Made by a program: the position numbers and the translations under genes
The notes under the pieces: model-generated
What the model was told of the DNA's origin: nothing
The model's database searches: none
The model's input: the letters and a program-made list of their open reading frames with translations, nothing else
Origin: Opitutaceae bacterium
Lineage (GTDB): Bacteria > Verrucomicrobiota > Verrucomicrobiia > Opitutales > Opitutaceae
Length of the DNA: 64,000 nucleotides
Reading direction: 5' to 3'
NCBI GenBank assembly: GCA_027490995.1
Contig: JAIXWY010000011.1
Location: forward strand, 558,001-622,000
In this document: in pieces, positions 1 to 8,760 of the stretch
Layout: each line of letters begins with the position of its first letter
Numbering within the stretch: the stretch's first letter is position 1

Positions 1-1227
1 GATAACCCGCGCGAGCCGATGGACTTCTCAAAGGAGTTTGAGATTCTCACCAAGCTGGATGAGGACTGGCGGACGCATCTCAACCAAGCGGGTGGCCAGC
101 CCTACACCGGAGAGGACGCCGAGCGCCGCCAGCATTTCCTCGACTCGCTTGTCGCGGAGACGTCGCTTCAGGAGCATTTGATGCGGCAGGCGAAAATGTC
201 GGACCTCTCCGGTTCCGTAATGGCAGCCATGGAGCATTTGGTCGGTAGCCTCGATGACCGCGGCTTCCTCACCCAATCCATCTCAGACATCGCGCTCCAC
301 GCCCTTCTCCCGCTCGACCAGGTCCAGGCAGCACTCCGCATCCTGAAGGGATTCGAACCGGCCGGGATTGCCGCGGGTGACCTGACGGAATGCCTGCTCC
401 TGCAGCTTCAGGCGAAAGGCCGCGCCGACTCACTGGCCGCGCGGATCATCCGAGACCATTTCAACCTGCTCACGCGGCGACGCATCCCCGACATCGCCCG
501 TAAGCTCGGCGTCCACATGGATGATGTGCAGGAGGCCATCGAGGAGGTCGGAACCCTCGACCCAGCCCCTGGACGACGCTTCGCCGAGGACACCAATCGC
601 GTCGTGGCGCCCGACGTGACCGTCGAGGAGGACCGCGGCGAATGGAAGATCTCGCTGAACAGCGATTACATTCCCCGGCTGCGCATTTCGAGCACCTACA
701 AGGAGATGATCGCCAAGGGCACGCTCTCGCGTTCCGAGCGCGACTATATCCGCGAGCGAATGCGCTCGGGAAAGTTCCTGATCAACTCGATCGAGCAGCG
801 GCAGCAGACAATCGAGCGGATCACACGTGAGATTATCCGCGTGCAAGAGGAGTTTTTCCGCGAGGGTGTCGCAAAGCTGCGACCGCTCACTATGACCCAG
901 ATTGCTGACGCGGTCGGGGTGCACGAAACCACCGTGAGCCGGGCGATCGCCAACAAGTTTATCCAGACGCCGCACGGGGTGTTTGAGATGAAGTTCTTCT
1001 TCACCCCCGGCTATCAATCCCAGGGAGGCGAGTCTGTTTCAAACACCAGCGTGAAGGAGATGATCGGCGAGCTCATCACGCTCGAAGACCGCAGCCGGCC
1101 GCTGAGCGATCAGGAATTGGTCGCGAAGCTGCAGGAAAAGGGGATCAAGATCGCCCGCCGAACCGTGGCCAAGTACCGGGAGGAACTGGGCCTGCTGCCC
1201 AGTAACCTTCGCCGCGACTACACCTAG
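1..1227 (+). CDS. rpoN: RNA polymerase sigma-54 factor RpoN (5' end outside window)
   Basis: This is the C-terminal 408 residues of the sigma factor that directs core RNA polymerase to -24/-12 promoters and needs an AAA+ activator for open-complex formation. The reading frame is open from base 1, so the N-terminal activator-interacting region lies upstream; the ATG at 19 is internal. The visible part holds the core-binding region, then a helix-turn-helix around TMTQIADAVGVHETTVSRAI, and near the C-terminus the diagnostic RpoN box ARRTVAKYR, which reads the -24 element. The order and spacing match RpoN, usually about 480 residues, so roughly 70-90 residues are missing. It ends 11 bases before the convergent tsaD stop codon. 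Identity is secure from the RpoN box. Confidence 0.96.
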   Translation, partial: DNPREPMDFSKEFEILTKLDEDWRTHLNQAGGQPYTGEDAERRQHFLDSLVAETSLQEHLMRQAKMSDLSGSVMAAMEHLVGSLDDRGFLTQSISDIALHALLPLDQVQAALRILKGFEPAGIAAGDLTECLLLQLQAKGRADSLAARIIRDHFNLLTRRRIPDIARKLGVHMDDVQEAIEEVGTLDPAPGRRFAEDTNRVVAPDVTVEEDRGEWKISLNSDYIPRLRISSTYKEMIAKGTLSRSERDYIRERMRSGKFLINSIEQRQQTIERITREIIRVQEEFFREGVAKLRPLTMTQIADAVGVHETTVSRAIANKFIQTPHGVFEMKFFFTPGYQSQGGESVSNTSVKEMIGELITLEDRSRPLSDQELVAKLQEKGIKIARRTVAKYREELGLLPSNLRRDYT

Positions 1228-1238
1228 TCAGCTCGACG

Positions 1239-2297
1239 TCACCCGGACGACTCCCCGACGGGCAGTTCATCCAGCGACAGACCAGGATGAATGCCTAGGG
1301 CCGTGAGTGGCGAGGACTCCACGCGCGGATCACACCACGCCGCGAACGCCATCATGCCGGCATTGTCTCCCGTGTGTTCCGGCTGCGCCGCGAGCAAGGG
1401 AACACCATGGCGGCGCGCCAGATCCGCGAAGGCAGCCCGTAACCGGCGGTTGTTTGCCACGCCGCCCGACAGACCTAGGCTCCGGAATTCACCGGCCGCC
1501 AGGGCGGCGTCGGTCTTGCGGAGGAGCGTGCTGATCACCGCCTCCTGGTAACTTGCACACAGGTCGCTCCGCCGCGAAACGATCTCCTCCGGGGTCATGC
1601 GCTCAAGGCGATAGCGCAGACTCGTCTTCAAGCCTGAGAAACTGAACTCGAGCTCCGTCTTCGCGCCCAACCCGCGGGGGAAATCATACGCCGCGACGTT
1701 TCCCGCCACCGCTTCGCGCTCAACCAGCGGTCCGCCAGGATAGCCCAGACCCAAAAGCTTTGCGCCTTTGTCGAGCGCCTCGCCCGCCGCGTCGTCCCGC
1801 GTGCTCGAGATCTCCGCGATCCGCCGGTCCTCGCCGATCCGCAGGAGGAGTGTATTGCCACCAGAAACAATCAGGCCGAGGTGCGGCGCCAAGGAGGACC
1901 AGCGCTGCGTAAAGACCGCCGGATCGGCCGCGTGCACCGGAATGAACGGAGAATAGGCATGGCCGCGCAGGTGATTCACGCCCAGGAGCGGGCGCCGCAA
2001 CGCGAGCGCCAGCGCCTTCGCCGCGGCGACGCCGATGGCTAGGCAACCCGCCAAGCCAGGCCCACAGGTCACCGCCACCTGACGCACCGCTCGAAATTCG
2101 TCCGATGCGCGCCCCGCCTCGCGAAGCAGCGGACCCACCCACCGCAGGTGCTCACGCGTAGCTAAATCAGGCACGACGCCGCCATAACCGGCATGCAGGG
2201 CCACCTGACTCCGCACCCATTCGCCGCAAAGGCCGCGGGACGGATCGAAGAGCGCAACGGCCGTCTCATCGCAGGAACTTTCCAAGGCGAGGATCAC
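1239..2297 (-). CDS. tsaD: tRNA N6-adenosine threonylcarbamoyltransferase TsaD
   Basis: TsaD transfers the threonylcarbamoyl group to A37 of ANN-decoding tRNAs (t6A) together with TsaB and TsaE. The protein begins VILALESSCDETAVALF, the usual Kae1/Qri7 N-terminus. It has the metal-binding HLRGH motif (H109, H113), a SGGNTLL phosphate-binding segment and SGGVANNRRLR near the end. I chose the GTG at 2297: it overlaps the ctpA stop codon (GTGA) and has a strong GGGAGGTGG ribosome site just upstream at 2301-2309. A longer start at 2342 would add 15 residues without family resemblance. The resulting 352 residues fit the family. It is translationally coupled to ctpA. Confidence 0.95.
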   Translation of the reverse strand: MILALESSCDETAVALFDPSRGLCGEWVRSQVALHAGYGGVVPDLATREHLRWVGPLLREAGRASDEFRAVRQVAVTCGPGLAGCLAIGVAAAKALALALRRPLLGVNHLRGHAYSPFIPVHAADPAVFTQRWSSLAPHLGLIVSGGNTLLLRIGEDRRIAEISSTRDDAAGEALDKGAKLLGLGYPGGPLVEREAVAGNVAAYDFPRGLGAKTELEFSFSGLKTSLRYRLERMTPEEIVSRRSDLCASYQEAVISTLLRKTDAALAAGEFRSLGLSGGVANNRRLRAAFADLARRHGVPLLAAQPEHTGDNAGMMAFAAWCDPRVESSPLTALGIHPGLSLDELPVGESSG

Positions 2298-3589
2298 CGA
2301 CCACCTCCCGTTCCAGGCGCGGCCGGATGCTTGCGATCCCACGCCAACAGGCCCTGCATCACCTCAAGGGCGGTCGCGAACTGCCGATCTTCAATCGGCG
2401 CGAAGCCGAACCGCTCACGAAACTCCGCCGGATCATTGACGTCGCTGCGGCTCCGCTGCAGCCGCAGACGCGCATCGTCCTCCGGCGTCATCACACTCTC
2501 CACTTGGGGGTCGATTCCCTTTTGGTGGATCGTGACCCCACTGGGCGTGTAATAGCGGGCGGTGGTCAGCCGCAGGCCCTCCCCGTTTTTGAGAGGGAAA
2601 ATCGACTGGACCGAGCCTTTGCCGAAGGATCGCTCCCCGACCAAGACCGCGCGACCCGTATCCTTGAGCGCTCCGGCCACGATCTCCGCCGCACTCGCCG
2701 TGCCCGCATTGATCAACACCACCACAGGCTCATCAATCGGGAGCCGTCGCGAGCGAGAGCGAAACTCCTCGCGATCCTGCGGCGAACGACCCTGCGTGTA
2801 GACAATCAGTTCACCGGCCGGGAAAAACGGCTCCGCCACCTCCACGGCCGCATCGAGCACCCCGCCCGGATTGTTTCGGAGGTCGAGGATCAGCCCGCGC
2901 AAACCCTCTGCTTGCAGACGCCCCAAGGCATCACGGAATTCCTCCCCAGTCCGCTCCGAAAACTGCGCCAACTGCAGGTAGCCGATGCCGCCCGGCAACA
3001 CCCGCGCCTCGCGAACGCTCTCGATACGAATCACCTCCCGCTCGAGGCGGAATTCAACGTCGCGCTGGGTCGACGGACGGAAGAGTCGCACCGTGACCTG
3101 CGTGCCCGGCTTTCCCCGCAGGCGACTGATCACGTCGCTCATCGATGCCCGGCCCAACTCCTGGCCATCCACCGCGACGATCGTATCGCCTCGCTGGATT
3201 CCTGCCCGATCCCCAGGCGTACCCGCAATCGGGGCGATCACGACCACCTTCTCCTTGCGAACCTCCACCTGCACGCCGATCCCGCCAAACTCGGCGTTCA
3301 TGTCCTCTTCAAGCTCCCGATACTGCTTCGCCTCCAGAAAGTCGGAATGCGGATCCAGCGAGGAGAGGAGCCCGTGCAGCGCCGACTTGGTTAGCTCGCT
3401 GTACGCCGCCTTCTCTGCATCGACGTAGTTTTCCCCGACGATCTCCAGGACCTGCCGCACATAACCCGACGAGCGATCCAGCTCACGGTTCGGCCAAAGA
3501 CCCCACCCCGCCGCCGTGTGGATGACGGTAAACGCCACGACCGACCCACAGAGGGCCCCGACCGCAATGGTGAACGCACGACGCAACAT
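2294..3589 (-). CDS. ctpA: C-terminal processing peptidase, S41 family (CtpA/Prc)
   Basis: This is a periplasmic or exported serine protease that trims or degrades proteins from their C-termini. From the ATG at 3589 it has 431 residues. There is an N-terminal signal/anchor segment (about 5-30), a PDZ domain around 100-180 with the GGIGV loop, and the S41 catalytic domain with LDLRNNPGG. The catalytic dyad is visible as Ser299 in GTASAAE and Lys324 in SFGKGSVQ. An upstream start at 3652 would place 21 unrelated residues before the signal sequence, so I prefer 3589. Its stop codon overlaps the tsaD start. It is divergent from the MidA-like gene across about 80 bases. The peptidase family is certain; the substrate is unknown. 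Confidence 0.93.
   Translation of the reverse strand: MLRRAFTIAVGALCGSVVAFTVIHTAAGWGLWPNRELDRSSGYVRQVLEIVGENYVDAEKAAYSELTKSALHGLLSSLDPHSDFLEAKQYRELEEDMNAEFGGIGVQVEVRKEKVVVIAPIAGTPGDRAGIQRGDTIVAVDGQELGRASMSDVISRLRGKPGTQVTVRLFRPSTQRDVEFRLEREVIRIESVREARVLPGGIGYLQLAQFSERTGEEFRDALGRLQAEGLRGLILDLRNNPGGVLDAAVEVAEPFFPAGELIVYTQGRSPQDREEFRSRSRRLPIDEPVVVLINAGTASAAEIVAGALKDTGRAVLVGERSFGKGSVQSIFPLKNGEGLRLTTARYYTPSGVTIHQKGIDPQVESVMTPEDDARLRLQRSRSDVNDPAEFRERFGFAPIEDRQFATALEVMQGLLAWDRKHPAAPGTGGGR
2301..2309 (-). promoter_or_regulatory. Strong Shine-Dalgarno site for tsaD
   Basis: GGGAGGTGG lies inside the last codons of ctpA, with its GGAGG core 6 bases before the GTG at 2297. It decides the tsaD start, and few other genes in this window have so clear a site. 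Confidence 0.7.
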
Positions 3590-3670
3590 CGCCGCTAGCG
3601 TGCGGATGCGTCGCGGATTGTAAATGGGGACCGTGCTACTTACGCTCCGCACCTTCGTCCTTCTCCCTCG

Positions 3671-4651
3671 ATGTCCGAGCGCACCCCTCCTTCACCTGCC
3701 TTCCGCGAGGCCTTTCTCGCCGCCGCGGGGCAGGACTCGGTCATGCGTTTCGATCGCTTCGTGGATCTCGCCCTCTACGACCCCCGCTGCGGGTACTACA
3801 CGGCCCGCCGGCGCCGGGTAGGACGAGAACCGGGCACGGACTTCTTCACGAGTACCTCGTCTGGGCCCCTGTTTGGCGAGTTGATCGCCAGCGCCTGCGC
3901 CTCGCTCGCACCAGGGGAGCCCTCCCAGATGACATTCGTTGAACTCGGAGCGGAGCCGGATGCTGCTATCCTCACGGATGCCCCCCACCCCTTCCGCGCG
4001 ACCGAGGTTCGGCAGCTCGGAGCGTCGCTGGACCTCGCCGGGCACCTTGTGGTTTTCTCAAATGAATTGCTCGACGCTCAGCCGTTCCGGCGATTTGTCG
4101 TGCGTGAAGGACGCTGGAGGGAAATTGGCGTCGCGCTGGCCAAGAGCGGTCAGTTGGAGGAGGTCGATTGGCCCAGCGACAGCGAACCATGGCTTCCCCG
4201 TCCCGGTGAGGACGGCACGCGGTTCGACGCCCCCCGAGCGGCCGCGGAATTGGTCGCAACGATCGGACAAGGGGACTGGCAGGGGCTGTTCGTCGCCGTG
4301 GACTATGGAAAGTCTTTTTCTCAGCTCGCGGGAGAATGCCCGGCGGGAACGGCTCGCGCCTACTGGCGGCACACCCAGCATAACGACCTTCTCGATCGAC
4401 CGGGAGAGCAGGACCTCACGGTTCACGTTTGCTGGGATTGGATTTCGCAGTCCCTCGGAGCAGCCGGTTTCTCTGCACCGCAGCTGGAGTCCCAGGAGGC
4501 CTTTCTGATGCACCACGCGGGCGCGACGATTGAGCGACTGCTCAAGGAGGACGGCGGGAGGCGCGGACCGCGGAGCCGTTCCCTGCTCCAGTTGCTTCAT
4601 CCCGCGAACATGGGGCAGTCATTTCAAGTGATCTGGGCCTTGCGCCGCTAA
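3671..4651 (+). CDS. MidA/NDUFAF7-like (DUF185) methyltransferase-fold protein, cofactor motif degraded
   Basis: The 326-residue protein resembles the MidA family, whose mitochondrial member NDUFAF7 methylates an arginine of a complex I subunit. Family traits visible are the N-terminal RFDRFVDLALYDPRCGYY block (about 26-43), DFFTS..SGPLFGELIA, and the conserved FSNELLDAQPFRR segment (129-141). The segment that should carry the glycine-rich SAM loop reads VELGAEPDAAIL (90-101) and lacks the usual GxGxG spacing, and the protein is shorter than typical members. It may therefore have lost methyl transfer or bind SAM differently. It stands alone between divergent ctpA and rpmB. The fold assignment is fairly sure; activity is doubtful. 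Confidence 0.8.
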   Translation: MSERTPPSPAFREAFLAAAGQDSVMRFDRFVDLALYDPRCGYYTARRRRVGREPGTDFFTSTSSGPLFGELIASACASLAPGEPSQMTFVELGAEPDAAILTDAPHPFRATEVRQLGASLDLAGHLVVFSNELLDAQPFRRFVVREGRWREIGVALAKSGQLEEVDWPSDSEPWLPRPGEDGTRFDAPRAAAELVATIGQGDWQGLFVAVDYGKSFSQLAGECPAGTARAYWRHTQHNDLLDRPGEQDLTVHVCWDWISQSLGAAGFSAPQLESQEAFLMHHAGATIERLLKEDGGRRGPRSRSLLQLLHPANMGQSFQVIWALRR

Positions 4652-4659
4652 GATTGCCC

Positions 4660-4689
4660 TTGCGCCGCTCGGGGTGCGCCTCCTACGAT
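4660..4689 (+). promoter_or_regulatory. Candidate sigma-70 type promoter for rpmB
   Basis: TTGCGC (4660-4665) and TACGAT (4684-4689) are separated by 18 bases and lie about 20 bases before the rpmB ATG. The match to consensus is partial (4 of 6 in the -10). Prediction only. Confidence 0.4.
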
Positions 4690-4710
4690 GACCCCTTAAC
4701 CCATTCCACC

Positions 4711-4941
4711 ATGGCCCGCATCTGTGCAATCACTGGCAAGCGTCCCGTCAAAGGCTCCCGCATTAACCGCAAGGGGCAGAGCAAGAAGAGCGGAGGCATC
4801 GGCACGCACGTCACCAGCATCACGCCGCGCAAGTTCCGTCCGAACCTGCAGCGCATCCGTATCCGCACGGCCAATGGGGGCACGAAGCGTGTCCTCGTTT
4901 CGGTGAAGGCGATCAAGGCCGGTCTCGTCGAGAAGGTCTGA
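4711..4941 (+). CDS. rpmB: 50S ribosomal protein L28
   Basis: A 76-residue large-subunit ribosomal protein beginning MARICAITGKRPVKG, which is the L28 signature, followed by a basic body and FRPNLQRIRI. The ATG at 4711 is chosen because it gives the canonical N-terminus; upstream in-frame codons read unrelated sequence. A strong intrinsic terminator follows at 4968-4993, and a candidate promoter precedes it, so it looks monocistronic. L33 (rpmG), often its neighbour, is absent here. Confidence 0.97.
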   Translation: MARICAITGKRPVKGSRINRKGQSKKSGGIGTHVTSITPRKFRPNLQRIRIRTANGGTKRVLVSVKAIKAGLVEKV

Positions 4942-4967
4942 GCACCTTCACGCAAGTCCTCTTCAAC

Positions 4968-4993
4968 AAGCCCGCGATTGCGCGGGCTTTTTT
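4968..4993 (+). terminator. Rho-independent terminator after rpmB
   Basis: A perfect 9-bp stem, AAGCCCGCG (4968-4976) with CGCGGGCTT (4981-4989), encloses the loop ATTG and runs into six T residues (4988-4993). It lies 27 bases after the rpmB stop and before the convergent fabF end. Confidence 0.92.
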
Positions 4994-5023
4994 GTGCCCG
5001 GAGGAAACGGAGCCCGTGATTCC

Positions 5024-6274
5024 CTAGATCGCCCGAAAAACAATCGCGGCGTTCTGGCCACCGAAACCAAGGTTGTTGCTCAGCACGATCCGAGTCTTCA
5101 GGGCCCGCGCCTGATTGGGCACGTAGTCGAGGTCACACTCCGGGTCCGGCTCGTGGAGATTGATCGTCGGAGCGATCATCCCCGACTCGATCGTCTTGAT
5201 GGAGATAATGCTCTCGATTCCGCCCGCCGCTCCCAGCAGATGCCCGGTCATTGACTTGGTCGAGCTCACGGCGAGTCGGCGCGCATGGTCGCCGAACACG
5301 CGCTTGATCGCCAGCGTCTCGAACTTGTCGTTGTACGGCGTGCTCGTGCCGTGCGCGTTGACGTAGTCGACCTCGGCTGGAGCCACTCCAGCACCGGCGA
5401 GCGCGCGACGCATCGCCATGGAAAGACCCTTTCCTTCTGGATCGGGTTGCGTGATGTGGAACGCGTCGGCGGTGGCGGCGTAGCCAGCGAGCTCGCAGTA
5501 AACGCGCGCACCGCGGGCACGGGCGTGAGAGAGGGACTCCAGCACCAACACTCCGGCACCCTCCCCCATGATGAAGCCATCGCGTCCCAACGCGAAGGGC
5601 CGGCAGGCGGTCGCCGGATCATCGTTTCGGGTGCTCATCGCCTTCATCGAGCAGAAACTCGCATAGGCAAAGGGCGTGATCGCGGCCTCCGCGCCGCCGG
5701 CGACCATCACATCCGCATCGCCGCGGCGGATCATCTGAAACGCCTCGCCCAGCGCATGCGTGGCGGTCGCACAGGCCGAAACCACGCCGAAATTCGGTCC
5801 GCGGGCCCCCAGCTCGATCGCCACCAACCCTGAACACATGTTGCCGATGAGTGCCGGAATTGTGAATGGGGACACCTTGCGTGGCCCGCCTTCGAGGAGC
5901 CGCTTGTGCTGCGTCTCAAACGTCGCCATTCCTCCGATACCGGATCCAACGATGACGCCGATTCGATCGGGATCGACGCGATCCGAAGACAAGCCGGAAT
6001 CGGCGTAGGCCTGCTTGGCCGCGACAAAGCCAAAGTGGGTGTAACGATCGTTCCTCCGGACCTCCTTGGGGTCCATGTACTCTTCGGGATTCCAATTCCT
6101 GACCTCGGCTCCGATCTGACTCGCATACGCCGAGGCATCGAACTGGGTGATCCGATCGATCCCGTTGCGCCCGGCAAGCAACGCCGCCCAGAACGTGTCG
6201 ACCGACTGGCCGAGCCCGTGGACCACACCCAAGCCGGTGACGACAACACGTTGGGAATCAGGAAGCGAAGACAT
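5024..6274 (-). CDS. fabF: 3-oxoacyl-[acyl-carrier-protein] synthase II
   Basis: FabF (KAS II) condenses acyl-ACP with malonyl-ACP in fatty-acid elongation. The 416-residue protein starts MSSLPDSQRVVVTGLGVV and has the nucleophile Cys168 in SACATATHAL. It also has the two active-site histidines in VNAHGTSTPYND and STKSMTGHLLGAAGG, giving the Cys-His-His set of this subclass. The ATG at 6274 is preferred over 6310 because the extra 12 residues have no family match. It is the last gene of the minus-strand fabG-acpP-fabF run; a hairpin with a T-rich tail separates it from acpP and may lower its expression relative to ACP. Confidence 0.97.
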   Translation of the reverse strand: MSSLPDSQRVVVTGLGVVHGLGQSVDTFWAALLAGRNGIDRITQFDASAYASQIGAEVRNWNPEEYMDPKEVRRNDRYTHFGFVAAKQAYADSGLSSDRVDPDRIGVIVGSGIGGMATFETQHKRLLEGGPRKVSPFTIPALIGNMCSGLVAIELGARGPNFGVVSACATATHALGEAFQMIRRGDADVMVAGGAEAAITPFAYASFCSMKAMSTRNDDPATACRPFALGRDGFIMGEGAGVLVLESLSHARARGARVYCELAGYAATADAFHITQPDPEGKGLSMAMRRALAGAGVAPAEVDYVNAHGTSTPYNDKFETLAIKRVFGDHARRLAVSSTKSMTGHLLGAAGGIESIISIKTIESGMIAPTINLHEPDPECDLDYVPNQARALKTRIVLSNNLGFGGQNAAIVFRAI

Positions 6275-6321
6275 GGGAAAAGAAAGGGCTCCCTTGGGAG
6301 GATGATGCAAACGCCGCCTCA

Positions 6322-6363
6322 GGAAAGAAAAAGGCGCCCAGCCGCGAAGCGACAGGACGCCTT
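6322..6363 (-). terminator. Terminator or attenuator between acpP and fabF
   Basis: On the minus strand AAGGCGTCC (6363-6355) pairs with GGGCGCCTT (6339-6331), with one G-U pair, and runs into TTTCTTTC. The wobble pair is stable only in minus-strand RNA, which supports the direction. Because fabF lies downstream, partial termination here could give the usual excess of ACP message. Confidence 0.75.
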
Positions 6364-6382
6364 GGGAAACCGGATGGGCGGC

Positions 6383-6646
6383 TTACTTGGCCGCCGCCTT
6401 GGACTTGATGTATTCGATCACCTGGCCGACATTCTGCAGCTTCTCTGCGTCGGACTCGGGGATTTCGCCCTTGATCTCATCCTTGAACTCTTCTTCGAAC
6501 GCCATGATCAGCTCGACCGTGTCGAGCGAATCGGCACCGAGATCGTCGAGGAACGAGGCCTGAGGAGTGATCTGCTCCTCGTTCACATTCAGCTGATTGA
6601 CGATGATCTCTTTGACGCGCTGTTCGATGGTTTTTTGGTCGGCCAT
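6383..6646 (-). CDS. acpP: Acyl carrier protein
   Basis: An 87-residue acidic protein starting [19 protein letters not shown]. It carries the phosphopantetheine attachment serine (Ser40) in [10 protein letters not shown] and a high Glu/Asp content, with a short C-terminal KSKAAAK tail. It holds the growing acyl chain for FabF, FabG and FabH. The ATG at 6646 is chosen for its canonical N-terminus; a GGAGG lies about 12 bases upstream. It sits 25 bases after fabG and before fabF, the standard fab cluster order. Confidence 0.98.
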   Translation of the reverse strand: MADQKTIEQRVKEIIVNQLNVNEEQITPQASFLDDLGADSLDTVELIMAFEEEFKDEIKGEIPESDAEKLQNVGQVIEYIKSKAAAK

Positions 6647-6671
6647 AGGGAGAAACGTGCCTCCGGAGGCT

Positions 6672-7412
6672 TCACATCGCCATTCCGCCGTCAACGGTAA
6701 AAACTTGCCCGGTTATGTAACCGGCCTCCTCTGAACACAGGAACGCCGCCATCGCGGCTACATCGGACGCCTCTCCGAAACGCTGCATGGGGATAACTGA
6801 TTGCGCCGCCTTCTGGACGTCTTCGGACAGGACCGATGTCATGTCCGTGCGGATAAACCCGGGGGCCACTACGTTCGCCGTGACGTTGCGGCGGGCGAAT
6901 TCCTTGGCCACGGACTTCGTGAACGCGATCATCCCCCCCTTCGCCGCCGCATAGTTGGCCTGGCCCGCATTACCCACCAGACCGACCACGGAGGCAATAT
7001 TGACAATCCGCCCGTAGCGGGCGCGGCACATCGGCCAACCGATTGCCTTGGTCCAGTGAAAGCAACTGGTCAAATTCGTCTGGATCACGGCGTTCCAGTC
7101 ATCCTCCGACATCCGGGCGAGCAGTCCGTCTCGCGTGATGCCGGCGTTATTGATCAAGAGATCGATCTTTCCCTCCTCCGCCAGCAACTGCTCGGCCGCC
7201 TTGGCCACCGCCGCGCCGTCGGCAACATCCACCGCCAGAGCGCGCGCCGCGCCATCGGCGGCCACGATCGCCTCCGCGACCGCCCCGCACGAGGACTCCG
7301 ACTTGGAGACGCAGATGACTTTGACGCCGTGACGCGCCAACGTTTCCGCAATGGCTTTTCCGATACCGCGACCGGCGCCCGTGACGACGGCCTTGCGTTG
7401 ATTGAAGGTCAT
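6672..7412 (-). CDS. fabG: 3-oxoacyl-[acyl-carrier-protein] reductase
   Basis: FabG is an NADPH-dependent short-chain dehydrogenase that reduces 3-oxoacyl-ACP. The 246-residue length is typical. The cofactor loop [10 protein letters not shown] (11-20), the NNAGIT segment (88-93) and the catalytic Ser141, Tyr154 and Lys158 (NYAAAKGG) are all present. The C-terminus ends in the usual [14 protein letters not shown]. It lies immediately upstream of acpP, and the reductase module gene is 53 bases upstream on the same strand, so all four may be one transcript. Confidence 0.97.
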   Translation of the reverse strand: MTFNQRKAVVTGAGRGIGKAIAETLARHGVKVICVSKSESSCGAVAEAIVAADGAARALAVDVADGAAVAKAAEQLLAEEGKIDLLINNAGITRDGLLARMSEDDWNAVIQTNLTSCFHWTKAIGWPMCRARYGRIVNIASVVGLVGNAGQANYAAAKGGMIAFTKSVAKEFARRNVTANVVAPGFIRTDMTSVLSEDVQKAAQSVIPMQRFGEASDVAAMAAFLCSEEAGYITGQVFTVDGGMAM

Positions 7413-7465
7413 GTAGGTAAGAGAGGTAAAGACTGACAGAGAAGGCCGCCTTAGAGCAAACCCGT

Positions 7466-8629
7466 TCAGTAGACGTCGCGCTGGTAGCGTTTCTCCTTCT
7501 TCATCTGCTTCACATAGTCGGCCGCCTGTTCCGGTGACATCGCGCCGTGCGATGCGATGATCTCATGCAGGGCAAGATCGACATCCTTGGCCATCCGCTT
7601 GGCGTCACCGCACACAAAGAACGACGCGCCGCCGCGAATCCAGCTCCAGAGCTCGGCCGCCTGCTCACGCATCCGGTCCTGCACATAGACTTTGGCCGCC
7701 TGATCCCGCGACCACGCCAAATCCAATCGCTGCAGCTTTCCGCGCGCCTGCCAGTCCGCCCACTCCTCCTCGTAGAGAAAGTCGGTCGCACGGCGCTGAT
7801 CGCCGAAGAAAAGCCAATTGCGCCCGGTGGCGCCGCTCGCGGCACGATCCTGAATAAACGCCCGGAACGGCGCAATTCCGGTTCCGGGCCCCACCATAAT
7901 GCAATCGCGCGAACCGTCCTCCGGCGGACCAAAATGCGAATGAGACACAAACACCGGCGTCGGCGTTTCACCGGTGATCACGCGATCCGCGAGGAACGTC
8001 GAGCACACTCCATGCCGCTCCCTCCCATTCGTCCGGTAACGCACGATCGCAACCGTCAGGTGGATCTCCTCGGGGAAAAGCTTGGGAGATGAAGCGATCG
8101 AGTAGAGTCGCGGCATCAACTTCCGCAGGTGATCAACCAACTCCTGCGGGCTGAGCCGGGCGCTGGGAAACTCGCCCAAAAGGTCGGCATACTCGTGATC
8201 CCCAAGAAACGCCTCCAGCGCCTCTTTGGCCTCGGGCACAAGCAGCGCCGCGAGACGGGCCTTTTCCGCGCCGTCGGTCGCCCGGCCAGCCAGCGTTTCC
8301 ACGATCTTCCGCGTCGGGCCCGCCAAGGCGAGTCGACGGGTCAGCGCCTCCCGCAGCGGCAGCGGGGCCGCGGCCTTGGGCAGCATCACCGGTTCGTCAC
8401 CGGTCGCTCCGAGGTGCGCAAGGATCTCCGCGACGTCCTGCGTGCGATTGGTGGCGAAAATTCCCAATGAATCCCCCGCCTTATAGCTCAATCCGCTGCC
8501 CTCCAGACGGACCACAAAGTGGCGAGTCTCCTTGCCGGACCCAGCCCGACTCAGCAAACGATTCTCCGACACGCGGGCCGGGAACGGATGATCCTTGTCG
8601 AAAGCGGAGGGAGCGGCGGAACCGGACAT
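7466..8629 (-). CDS. Sulfite-reductase flavoprotein-like FAD/NADPH oxidoreductase lacking the flavodoxin domain
   Basis: The 387-residue protein matches the C-terminal two-thirds of CysJ and cytochrome P450 reductase. It has a connecting/FAD domain with RLYSIASSP (174-182), an NADP(H) domain starting GPGTGIAPFRAF (247-258), and the characteristic C-terminal end RYQRDVY. The N-terminal FMN-binding flavodoxin domain is missing: the protein starts directly at the FAD domain. It could pass electrons from NADPH to sulfite reductase or another acceptor through a separate flavodoxin. No cysI lies in this window. It precedes fabG on the same strand. The reaction class is secure; the partner is unknown. 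Confidence 0.82.
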   Translation of the reverse strand: MSGSAAPSAFDKDHPFPARVSENRLLSRAGSGKETRHFVVRLEGSGLSYKAGDSLGIFATNRTQDVAEILAHLGATGDEPVMLPKAAAPLPLREALTRRLALAGPTRKIVETLAGRATDGAEKARLAALLVPEAKEALEAFLGDHEYADLLGEFPSARLSPQELVDHLRKLMPRLYSIASSPKLFPEEIHLTVAIVRYRTNGRERHGVCSTFLADRVITGETPTPVFVSHSHFGPPEDGSRDCIMVGPGTGIAPFRAFIQDRAASGATGRNWLFFGDQRRATDFLYEEEWADWQARGKLQRLDLAWSRDQAAKVYVQDRMREQAAELWSWIRGGASFFVCGDAKRMAKDVDLALHEIIASHGAMSPEQAADYVKQMKKEKRYQRDVY

Positions 8630-8760
8630 AGCCTGACGAGTCAGCGATGGTCCAGAAACCCGTGCAAGGCCGATTTTTGCCGAGCAAGCGCGTTCCTCCA
8701 GCGCGCAACGCCGGGGACGGCAACGTTGACAATCGACGTGCGACAGCCGTCGTTTCCCGC

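Noticed and set aside
2327-3394. A 355-residue frame antisense to ctpA
   Set aside because: The sense frame has full S41 motifs. High GC content makes long antisense frames common here.
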